12,862 bases of DNA. Source: CAVTZP01 sp964456815. Lineage in GTDB: Bacteria > Chloroflexota > Dehalococcoidia > Dehalococcoidales > BS750m-G39. The translations under genes were made by a program, and so were the position numbers. The stretch is from contig CAYWCO010000026.1 of the NCBI GenBank assembly GCA_964456815.1, positions 1 to 12,862 on the forward strand. The letters run 5' to 3'. Under the pieces are notes generated by a model. The model saw only the letters and a list, made by a program, of their open reading frames with translations, did no database searches and was not told where the DNA came from. Below, one piece after another: positions 1-6,239 of the stretch; the stretch's first letter is position 1, and each line of letters begins with the position of its first letter.

Positions 1-42
1 GTCTTAAGAGGGTCTCTGTGTTATTATTCAATTAAGACGAAT

Positions 43-1038
43 ATGACCACAGAGAAGGGAAAGGCGCTGGAACTAGCTATCAGCCAGATAGAGAAACGCT
101 TCGGCAGGGGCTCAGTGATGAAGCTGGGCGAGGCTGCCATGCCCGCGGTGGAGGTTATTCCCAGCGGCTCACTGGCGTTAGACCTAGCCTTAGGTGTTGG
201 TGGTATCCCCAAGGGAAGGGTTACCGAGATATTTGGCCCAGAGGCGTCAGGGAAGACTACCCTCGCCCAACATATACTTGCCGAAACACAAAAAATGGGG
301 GGGACGGCTGCCTATATTGACGCCGAACATGCCCTAGACCCTACCTATGCTGCCCATTGCGGGGTCAACGTTGATGAACTGCTCATCTCTCAACCTGATA
401 CCGGGGAGCAAGCCCTGGAGATTACCGAGGCACTGGTAAGGAGCGGGGCGGTTGACATTATCGCCATTGATAGTGTAGCGGCACTGGTCCCTCAGGCTGA
501 GATTGAGGGGGAGATGGGGGATGCTCATGTTGGCTTACAGGCGCGGTTAATGTCTCAGGCACTACGAAAGCTAGCCGCCGCCATCGGTAAGTCAGGCACA
601 GCAGTGATATTCATCAACCAGCTAAGGGAAAAGGTTGGAATTATATTCGGCAATCCTGAGGTGACGCCGGGGGGCAGAGCCCTGAAATTCTATAGCTCAA
701 TAAGGATTGACCTAAGGCGGGTAGAGACCATCAAGCAGGGAAATGAAATAATCGGCAGCGTCGTCCGGGCTAAGGTGGTCAAGAACAAGGTTGCTCCTCC
801 CTTCAGAACCGCCCAGTTTGACATTATGTTTGCCCACGGGATAAGCAAAGAGGGTAACCTTGTTGACCTTGGTGTAGAGCTGGGGATAGTAAACAAGACC
901 GGTGCCTTTTTCTCCTATGGTGATATTCGTCTGGGGCAAGGCAGGGAGAATGCCAAAGAGTACCTGAGCCAAAATCCTGAGCTTGCCCGGGAGATCGAGG
1001 AACAGGTCAGAGCCTCAGCCATCACCACTAGTCGTTAA
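43..1038 (+). CDS. recA: RecA recombinase
   Basis: RecA is the ATP-dependent DNA strand-exchange protein. It coats single-stranded DNA, drives homologous recombination and promotes LexA self-cleavage in the SOS response. Visible marks: Walker A GPEASGKT at residues 65-72, the catalytic Glu95 in DAEH, the Walker B region ending in Asp143-Ser144, Gln193 in INQLR, and the L2 DNA-binding loop around residues 194-211 (FGNPEVTPGG). At 331 residues it is somewhat shorter than E. coli RecA (353) and ends in a short, non-acidic tail. The ATG at 43 aligns with the usual RecA N-terminus. There is no clear Shine-Dalgarno sequence before it, and the frame is open to the window edge without an in-frame ATG, GTG or TTG. 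Only 42 bases lie upstream, so the promoter and any LexA site are outside the window. A terminator-like hairpin follows the gene. Identification is secure. Confidence 0.98.
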   Translation: MTTEKGKALELAISQIEKRFGRGSVMKLGEAAMPAVEVIPSGSLALDLALGVGGIPKGRVTEIFGPEASGKTTLAQHILAETQKMGGTAAYIDAEHALDPTYAAHCGVNVDELLISQPDTGEQALEITEALVRSGAVDIIAIDSVAALVPQAEIEGEMGDAHVGLQARLMSQALRKLAAAIGKSGTAVIFINQLREKVGIIFGNPEVTPGGRALKFYSSIRIDLRRVETIKQGNEIIGSVVRAKVVKNKVAPPFRTAQFDIMFAHGISKEGNLVDLGVELGIVNKTGAFFSYGDIRLGQGRENAKEYLSQNPELAREIEEQVRASAITTSR

Positions 1039-1072
1039 TCTTGAACTTGTCTAAAACTTAAATGGCACTTGA

Positions 1073-1102
1073 AAAAGGCTGGGGCCTGAACTCCAGCCTT
1101 TT
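1073..1102 (+). terminator. Terminator-like hairpin between recA and recX
   Basis: A perfect 10-bp inverted repeat, AAAAGGCTGG (1073-1082) and CCAGCCTTTT (1093-1102), is extended inward by a G-U and a G-C pair and closes on the 6-nt loop CCTGAA. The T-rich side continues TTTTGTCTTTG. The A-run on the other side means it could also terminate minus-strand transcripts. It lies 34 nt after the recA stop and only 18 nt before the recX start, so recX may be expressed by partial readthrough, as described for E. coli recA-recX. Confidence 0.8.
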
Positions 1103-1120
1103 GTCTTTGAAGGGGGGAGG

Positions 1121-1744
1121 ATGAAAAAGGTCACTACCATTCGTGCCGGGAGAAGAGGAAAACGGGTGAATGTCTTCTTAGACAGCCGCTTTGCCTTCAG
1201 CCTGGAGGCTGATGTAGCACTAAAAGAAAACCTCCAGGTGGGGCAGGAGCTATCTGAAGATGAAATTGAGGCACTCACCGGGGCTGACCTTTTCCAGCGT
1301 TGCCTTAATGCCGCCTTTCGCTACCTTGACTACCGACCGCGGAGCGAGGCTGAGCTAAGGGAGCGGCTCAAGCGGCGCGGCTTTGAGGGTGATAATGTTG
1401 AGGCAGTGCTCGTCAGGCTAAGGGAGCAAGGGCTGGCGGATGACCTAGCTTTTGCTCAGTTCTGGAAGGACAACCGTGAAACGTTTCGTCCCCGCAGCCA
1501 GTGGCTAACCAAGCTGGAGCTAAGGCAAAAGGGAGTGGCTAATAACATCATAGACCAGGTAGTGGCTGATGTTGACGATGAAGATAGCGCCTACCGGGCA
1601 GCCCAGAGCCGGGCTCACCGTCTGCCTGACTCTGATTATGAGGGCTTTCGCCATCGGTTAAGCGGATATCTTAAGCGTCGGGGGTTCGGCTATAGGGTGA
1701 TAACTCATACCGTGAAAAGGTTGTGGCAGGAAAACAACAAATAA
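1121..1744 (+). CDS. recX: RecX, regulator of RecA
   Basis: RecX binds the RecA filament groove and modulates, usually inhibits, RecA activity. The 207-residue protein has the family layout. A short beta-rich N-terminus (residues 1-50, with VNVFLDSRFAFSL resembling Bacillus RecX) is followed by three RecX three-helix repeats at about 56-100, 101-148 and 152-200. The repeats contain the typical RPRSEAELRERLKRRGF and RPRSQWLTKLELRQKGV segments. Length lies between E. coli RecX (166) and Bacillus RecX (264). The start ATG directly abuts a purine block (AGGGGGGAGG, 1111-1120), so the effective ribosome-binding core is probably its 5' part. The adjacency to recA supports the call. The terminator-like stem upstream suggests that its level is kept below that of recA. 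The rny gene follows 12 nt later. Confidence 0.95.
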   Translation: MKKVTTIRAGRRGKRVNVFLDSRFAFSLEADVALKENLQVGQELSEDEIEALTGADLFQRCLNAAFRYLDYRPRSEAELRERLKRRGFEGDNVEAVLVRLREQGLADDLAFAQFWKDNRETFRPRSQWLTKLELRQKGVANNIIDQVVADVDDEDSAYRAAQSRAHRLPDSDYEGFRHRLSGYLKRRGFGYRVITHTVKRLWQENNK

Positions 1745-1756
1745 GGGGGGAGAGAA

Positions 1757-3304
1757 ATGGGAATAGAACCAATTTTAGCCGTTTTAGGCATTTTCTTCAG
1801 CTTCGTCATAGGCGTGGTATTTGGCGGCATGGCTACATTCCTCTTCAGGAGGATGCTGGTAAACCGCCAGCTCCGCATTGCCCAGCGGAAGGTTGCCAAA
1901 ATAACCAGTGAAGCCGAGGCTGGCTCCAAGCATGTAACTGATGAGGCAAAACGGGAGGCGGATAAGATTAAGGCAACCGCTGATGCCGAAAATCGAGAAC
2001 GGCGCGCTGAGTTGCAGCGTCAAGAAAACCGCCTGGGACAAAAGACGGAGACCCTGGAGCGAAAGCTGGAGGGTATGGAGCAGCGGGAACGCAATATGGT
2101 GAACAAGGAAAAGGAGGCGGATTCCATCCGCAACCAAATTGAGGAGACCAGGAAAAAGCAGATTGAACAGCTAGAGTTGATTTCAGGCATGTCCACCGCC
2201 GAGGCAAAACAAGCCCTGCTTGACACCTTGGAGACGGAGATTAGTAATGAAACCTCGCGACGCCTCCGGGATTGGGAAGCCGAGCTAAAAGAGGAATCCG
2301 ATAAGAAAGCCCAGGAGATTCTGGCGCAGGCAATACAGCGTAGCGCCTCGGAGGTGGTAGCGGAAACAACGGTGGCCACCGTCCCCCTCCCCAGTGACGA
2401 GATGAAGGGGAGGCTAATCGGCAGGGAGGGACGTAATATAAGAGCCCTGGAGCAGGCTACCGGCGTTGACCTGATAGTTGACGATACCCCGGAGGCGGTA
2501 ACCATATCCTGCTTTGACGCGGTGCGGCGAGAGGTAGCACGCCTGGCTTTAAGCAAGCTTATCCTTGACGGTCGCATCCACCCCGCCCGCATTGAAGAGG
2601 TAGTGAACAAGACCAAGGAGGAGGTGGAACAGGCTATCTATACCGCCGGAGAGCAGGCGGCTTACCAGGTTGGGGTGCAGGGGCTACGCCCCGAGATAAT
2701 CAAGCTGCTGGGGCGGCTTAAGTACCGCACCAGCTACGGGCAGAATGTATTAGTCCACTCCGTCGAGGTTGCCCACCTCGCCGGCACGATTGCCGGGGAA
2801 CTGGGGGCTAATGTTGTCACCGCCAAGAGAGCCGGGCTGCTTCATGACATCGGCAAAGCGGTGGACAGGGAGATAGAGGGTTCTCATGCCGCCATCGGCG
2901 CTGACCTGGTCAAGCAATGGGATAAGTCCCCTGAGGTTGTCCAGGGCATCGCTGAGCACCACCTTGAGACAAATACCACCAGCGTCTGGGGCTTTATTGT
3001 GGCTGCGGCTGATGCCATCAGCAGCGCTCGACCCGGAGCCAGGCGTGAGTCTCTGGAAAACTACCTGAAGCGGCTGAAGGCACTGGAGGATATAGCCAAT
3101 AACTTCAAGGGAGTGGAAAAGTCCTATGCCATTCAAGCCGGCCGTGAAATTCGCATCCTGGTCAAGCCGGAGGAGATTGACGACCTCGGGGCAATGAGGC
3201 TCGCCCGGGACATCGTTAAGAAGATAGAAGAGGGTATGCAGTACCCCGGTCAGATAAAGGTTACCGTGCTCAGGGAGACAAGAGCCGTAGATTATGCTAA
3301 GTAA
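1757..3304 (+). CDS. rny: Ribonuclease Y
   Basis: RNase Y is a membrane-anchored endoribonuclease that starts mRNA decay in many bacteria lacking RNase E. The 515-residue protein shows every expected part in order: one N-terminal transmembrane helix (about residues 5-30), a long charged coiled coil (about 35-200), a KH RNA-binding domain with the GREG loop (222-225), an HD phosphohydrolase domain and a C-terminal domain ending in VDYAK. The HD metal-binding residues are visible as His334 (VLVHSVEVAH), His363-Asp364 (LLHDIGK), a later His-His pair (401-402) and Asp419 (AAADA). Length matches the family (about 510-520). The ATG at 1757 follows a GGGGGGAGAG ribosome-binding site. A perfect palindrome lies immediately after the stop codon, before ymdB. 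The rny-ymdB order is also known from Bacillus. Confidence 0.97.
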   Translation: MGIEPILAVLGIFFSFVIGVVFGGMATFLFRRMLVNRQLRIAQRKVAKITSEAEAGSKHVTDEAKREADKIKATADAENRERRAELQRQENRLGQKTETLERKLEGMEQRERNMVNKEKEADSIRNQIEETRKKQIEQLELISGMSTAEAKQALLDTLETEISNETSRRLRDWEAELKEESDKKAQEILAQAIQRSASEVVAETTVATVPLPSDEMKGRLIGREGRNIRALEQATGVDLIVDDTPEAVTISCFDAVRREVARLALSKLILDGRIHPARIEEVVNKTKEEVEQAIYTAGEQAAYQVGVQGLRPEIIKLLGRLKYRTSYGQNVLVHSVEVAHLAGTIAGELGANVVTAKRAGLLHDIGKAVDREIEGSHAAIGADLVKQWDKSPEVVQGIAEHHLETNTTSVWGFIVAAADAISSARPGARRESLENYLKRLKALEDIANNFKGVEKSYAIQAGREIRILVKPEEIDDLGAMRLARDIVKKIEEGMQYPGQIKVTVLRETRAVDYAK

Positions 3305-3306
3305 TT

Positions 3307-3341
3307 CCCCATGAAAATTCGCTACGCTCTTTTTCATGGGG
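3307..3341. promoter_or_regulatory. 11-bp palindrome/hairpin between rny and ymdB
   Basis: CCCCATGAAAA (3307-3317) is perfectly complementary to TTTTCATGGGG (3331-3341), with a 13-nt loop. It begins 2 nt after the rny stop and ends 5 nt before the ymdB ribosome-binding site. No T-run follows the stem, so it is not a classical intrinsic terminator. It may be an mRNA-stabilising or processing stem, a weak attenuator, or a copy of a dispersed genomic palindrome. The sequence cannot decide between these. Confidence 0.7.
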
Positions 3342-3360
3342 GCCCCGAGGAGGGAAGATA

Positions 3361-4122
3361 GTGCTGATACTGGTAATAGGTGACCTCGTGGGCAGACCTG
3401 GGAGGAAGGCAATAAGCCAGCTTCTGCCAGGTCTGCGCCAGCAATATGGTCTGGACCTTATTATCGCCAACGCCGAGAATGTCGCCGGCGGTGTGGGGAT
3501 AACCCCAGATACCGCCAAGGAACTGCTTGAAAGCGGCGCTGACGTGCTGACCTTAGGTAACCACACATGGGCGCAGAAGGAAATCGTCCCCCACCTTGAT
3601 AGTGATATGCCCATCCTCCGCCCCCTAAATTACCCTCCTGGTGTGCCGGGTAAAGGTTATCTAATTACCAAGGGGGTGGCGGTGGTCAACCTGATGGGGA
3701 GGGTCTTTATCGGCGATTTTGACTGCCCCTTCCGGGCTATGGACCAGCTGCTGGCAAAGCTTGAGCCGAAAATTATCATCGTTGATTTCCACGCTGAGGC
3801 GACATCAGAGAAGGTAGCCATGGGAAGGTATCTGGACGGCAGGGTCAGTGCCGTGCTCGGCACCCATACCCACGTCGGGACTATTGATGCCCAGATTCTC
3901 CCCGGGGGCACCGCCTATGTCAGCGATATCGGTATGACCGGCCCCATAGACTCGGTCATAGGTGATGACACCGAGGCGGTAATTCAGCGCTTTTTGACCC
4001 AGATACCCCACCGTTTAGGGGTGGGTAAGGGCAAAACCGCCCTTAACGCCATACTGGTCGGGGTGGATGATAAGACAGGCAAGGCAACGAGCATTGAGCG
4101 AATCTACCGGGAGGTGGAATAG
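3361..4122 (+). CDS. ymdB: YmdB family metallophosphoesterase (TIGR00282)
   Basis: This belongs to the YmdB family of dimetal phosphoesterases. Bacillus YmdB hydrolyses 2',3'- and 3',5'-cyclic nucleotides and affects biofilm and colony behaviour. The 253 residues align along their whole length with Bacillus YmdB (264). Metal-binding and active-site residues are all present: Asp8 (IGDLVG), Glu39-Asn40 (NAEN), Asn67-His68 (GNHTW), His144 (DFHAEATSEK), and His169 and His171 (GTHTH). The GTG start at 3361 is chosen because it gives the exact family N-terminus (LILVIGD) and stands 7 nt after a strong GGAGG. It lies downstream of rny, separated by a hairpin, and only 2 nt before the PHP gene. The context suggests a role in RNA turnover or cyclic-nucleotide cleanup, which is inference. 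Confidence 0.95.
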   Translation: MLILVIGDLVGRPGRKAISQLLPGLRQQYGLDLIIANAENVAGGVGITPDTAKELLESGADVLTLGNHTWAQKEIVPHLDSDMPILRPLNYPPGVPGKGYLITKGVAVVNLMGRVFIGDFDCPFRAMDQLLAKLEPKIIIVDFHAEATSEKVAMGRYLDGRVSAVLGTHTHVGTIDAQILPGGTAYVSDIGMTGPIDSVIGDDTEAVIQRFLTQIPHRLGVGKGKTALNAILVGVDDKTGKATSIERIYREVE

Positions 4123-4124
4123 TA

Positions 4125-4970
4125 ATGGGCCAGGCCGACCTCCATATCCACTCCACCGCCTCCGACGGCAGGCTCACCCCGGCAGATGTCGTTCTGGAGG
4201 CGGCGAGGCGGGGGTTAAGTTTTATCGCCCTGGCTGACCACGACAGCATAGACGGCATTGCCTCCGCCCAAGTCACCGCCCAAGCCTTTCCCGGGCTCAA
4301 GATTATACCCGCCGTTGAAATCAGCACCGATATCGCCGAGGGTGAGGTTCACGTCCTGGGCTACTTCATTGATTATACCGACTCTGCCTTTAACGCCGCC
4401 CTGGATAGATTCAAGAGTTCCCGGCTCCAGCGGGGGGAAAAGATGGTGGCGAAACTGAGGAAGCTGGGTATCAATATTGACTGGCAACGGGTCAAGGAGA
4501 TAGCCAGCGGCAGCTCTATCGGGCGTCCCCATATTGCCCAGGCAATGCTGGAGAAGGGTTATATCGCCTCATTCAAGGAGGCGTTCAGCGAGTATCTGGG
4601 TCATAACCGCCCTGCCTATGTTGAGCGGGAAAAGATGACCCCTAAAGAGGCGGTGGAGCTAATAATTAAAGCCCAAGGGCTGCCCGTGCTCGCCCACCCC
4701 CTTACCCTCCCCGACCCGGAGGCGATGACTGCGGAGCTAAAGGACGCGGGACTGGTAGGGCTTGAAACCTACTATAACGGCTACACTGCAGAGGAAATCG
4801 ATAGACTGGTAACGCTTGCCGACAGGCATGAGCTTATTACCACCGGTGGCAGTGACTACCACGGTATTGACGATACCGAGACTGCCATCGGTGAGGTTGA
4901 TTTGCCCATAGAAGCCGTAGAAAAGCTTATAGCCCTGGCGAAACAGAGAAACCCCAAACTTATGCTATAA
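4125..4970 (+). CDS. PHP-domain phosphoesterase, RNase AM/TrpH-like
   Basis: This is a polymerase-and-histidinol-phosphatase (PHP) domain hydrolase of the YciV/TrpH type. Members act as 5'-3' exoribonuclease RNase AM or as phosphatases of 3',5'-nucleoside bisphosphates such as pAp. The 281 residues carry the full trinuclear metal site: His7 and His9 (DLHIHS), Asp14 (SDG), Asp38-His39-Asp40 (ADHD), Glu65 (AVEIS), His76 (EVHVLGY), His136 (GRPHIAQ), His191 (VLAHP), and Asp244 and His246 (GSDYH). The insertion between Glu65 and His191 has the same layout as in E. coli RNase AM. The ATG is 2 nt after the ymdB stop, and its ribosome-binding site (GGGAGG) lies inside the end of ymdB, so translation is probably coupled. 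RNA or nucleotide substrates are inferred from the family and neighbours. Confidence 0.9.
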   Translation: MGQADLHIHSTASDGRLTPADVVLEAARRGLSFIALADHDSIDGIASAQVTAQAFPGLKIIPAVEISTDIAEGEVHVLGYFIDYTDSAFNAALDRFKSSRLQRGEKMVAKLRKLGINIDWQRVKEIASGSSIGRPHIAQAMLEKGYIASFKEAFSEYLGHNRPAYVEREKMTPKEAVELIIKAQGLPVLAHPLTLPDPEAMTAELKDAGLVGLETYYNGYTAEEIDRLVTLADRHELITTGGSDYHGIDDTETAIGEVDLPIEAVEKLIALAKQRNPKLML

Positions 4971-4978
4971 AGGAGCTT

Positions 4979-5680
4979 ATGACGATTAACTTTGCCCTGT
5001 TACTGCTTGGCAGCTATCTCCTGGGTTCGGTTCCTGCCGCTTATCTGGCAGCTAGGTGGTCACGGGGGATAGACATCAGGCAACATGGCAGCAGTAACGT
5101 GGGGGCGTCAAACGTATTAGCCACTGTTTCCAGGCGGTGGGCTATCCCCGTAATCGTTTTTGACCTGGTCAAAGGGATGGCGGTTGTCTATATTGCCCAA
5201 TTGATAGGCCTGGAGGTTTACCAGCAAGTCGCAGTTGGCATAGCCGCTATCGTCGGGCATAACTGGCCCGTCTTTCTCCGCTTTAATGGCGGCAGGGGTG
5301 CCCTGACTACCGTGGGCGTGCTCTTTGCCCTAGCACCGTGGCTGACGCTGATACTGGTGGCTTTTGCCTTTGCCTGGGCTCTCTTCCGGCAGCTAGCCCT
5401 GGGTACACTCTGTGCCCTGATTTTACTGCCGATATTCAGCTGGTTTCTGAGTGAACCGCTCGGCATTGAAAGAGCGCTCCCCCTCACCCTGGGATTTTTG
5501 GCTGTGCTCTTATTACTGGTCATCAGGCGGCTAACCGCACCCAGGACTTCTCTTACGGCATCGGTTTCTACCCCCCAGCTCCTGCTCAACCGGCTGCTCT
5601 TTGACCGCGACATAAGGGACAGGGAAACCTGGATACGCCGGCAGCCTCTCAAGCCGAAGAGAAAAACGAGGGGAGGTTAA
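4979..5680 (+). CDS. plsY: Glycerol-3-phosphate acyltransferase PlsY
   Basis: PlsY is the integral-membrane enzyme that moves an acyl group from acyl-phosphate to glycerol-3-phosphate, the first step of phospholipid synthesis in most bacteria. All three signature motifs are present: the first near residues 16-46 (GSVPAAY and GSSNVGASNV), the second around DLVKG (62-66), and the third GHNWPVFLRFNGGRG (93-107). Here Asn and Arg replace the more usual Lys residues of FKGGKG. Several hydrophobic helices span residues 3-25, 52-72, 78-95, 108-136, 138-158 and 166-182. The protein is 233 residues, about 30 longer than typical PlsY, because of a basic C-terminal tail (about 183-233, ending RRQPLKPKRKTRGG). 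The ATG stands shortly after AGGAG. PlsX, which supplies the acyl-phosphate, is not in the window. Confidence 0.95.
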   Translation: MTINFALLLLGSYLLGSVPAAYLAARWSRGIDIRQHGSSNVGASNVLATVSRRWAIPVIVFDLVKGMAVVYIAQLIGLEVYQQVAVGIAAIVGHNWPVFLRFNGGRGALTTVGVLFALAPWLTLILVAFAFAWALFRQLALGTLCALILLPIFSWFLSEPLGIERALPLTLGFLAVLLLLVIRRLTAPRTSLTASVSTPQLLLNRLLFDRDIRDRETWIRRQPLKPKRKTRGG

Positions 5681-5690
5681 CCCTGACAAA

Positions 5691-6203
5691 ATGAGATGTG
5701 CTTATCATCCCGATGTTGAAACCAACCTGAGATGTAGTAAGTGTGATAAGCCGATATGCCCCCGGTGTATGGTGCAGACACCGGTGGGGGCTAAGTGCCC
5801 GGATTGCGCCAAGCTACATAAACTGCCCACCTACCGCGTTTCCACCAGATACTACCTGATGGCAGGAGGGGCAGCGCTGGGCATGGCTATTATCTGCGGT
5901 GCCGCCTGGGGGGCAATAGAGTGGGTAATCCCCTTCTTTTCCCTCAATCTGCTGCTGGCGCCGGGTGCTGGCTTTGCCATCGGCGAGGTGGTCAGCCTCT
6001 CCGTCAACCACAAGCGTGGCACCGGGCTTGCCACTGTCGGCGGCTTTGCCCTTGTCGTAAGCTACATCGTTAGCCTCTGGCTTATCAGTCTTTTATCTGG
6101 TGTTTCTTTCTACCGGGTACTACCGTTGGCTACGTTCAATACAATATATCACCTGATAGCCCTGGCTTTTGGTATATTTATCGCTGTCAGCCGACTGCGC
6201 TAG
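5691..6203 (+). CDS. B-box-type zinc-finger membrane protein
   Basis: Function is unknown. The 170-residue protein has an N-terminal B-box-like zinc-binding module with paired ligands Cys3/His6, Cys15/Cys18, Cys23/Cys26 and Cys36/Cys39. This is the type often found in front of membrane domains such as rhomboids. The rest is hydrophobic, with about four transmembrane helices at roughly residues 54-76, 78-98, 113-137 and 145-167. No rhomboid Ser-His catalytic motif is visible, so it is not called a protease. The ATG gives the natural start of the zinc-finger motif. The nearest Shine-Dalgarno-like GGGAGG is inside the end of plsY and 14 nt away, which is longer than usual and suggests weak or coupled translation. 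It lies between plsY and the large membrane Fe-S oxidoreductase. Confidence 0.75.
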   Translation: MRCAYHPDVETNLRCSKCDKPICPRCMVQTPVGAKCPDCAKLHKLPTYRVSTRYYLMAGGAALGMAIICGAAWGAIEWVIPFFSLNLLLAPGAGFAIGEVVSLSVNHKRGTGLATVGGFALVVSYIVSLWLISLLSGVSFYRVLPLATFNTIYHLIALAFGIFIAVSRLR

Positions 6204-6239
6204 GGCTTTGCCCTTCGACCAAACTAGAAAGGAGATATT

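Noticed and set aside
1..38. 7-bp inverted repeat GTCTTAA/TTAAGAC upstream of recA as a LexA-type operator
   Set aside because: The arms are 24 nt apart, do not match known SOS boxes I recognise, and the window starts at the first arm, so chance cannot be excluded.
2020..2616. 198-codon minus-strand open frame opposite rny
   Set aside because: It lies wholly antisense to the RNase Y coiled coil and KH domain, has Ser/Arg-rich translation without domains, and is a shadow of the real gene.
2750..3412. 220-codon minus-strand open frame across the end of rny and start of ymdB
   Set aside because: It covers two well-supported genes on the other strand and the palindrome, and has no family features.
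5691..6203. Rhomboid protease assignment for the zinc-finger membrane protein
   Set aside because: No GxSG or catalytic His motif is visible in the membrane helices.
6202..6214. Small hairpin AGGGC-TTT-GCCCT after the zinc-finger gene as a terminator
   Set aside because: Only 5 bp with no T-run; too weak to call, and the next gene has a strong ribosome-binding site 15 nt later consistent with cotranscription.
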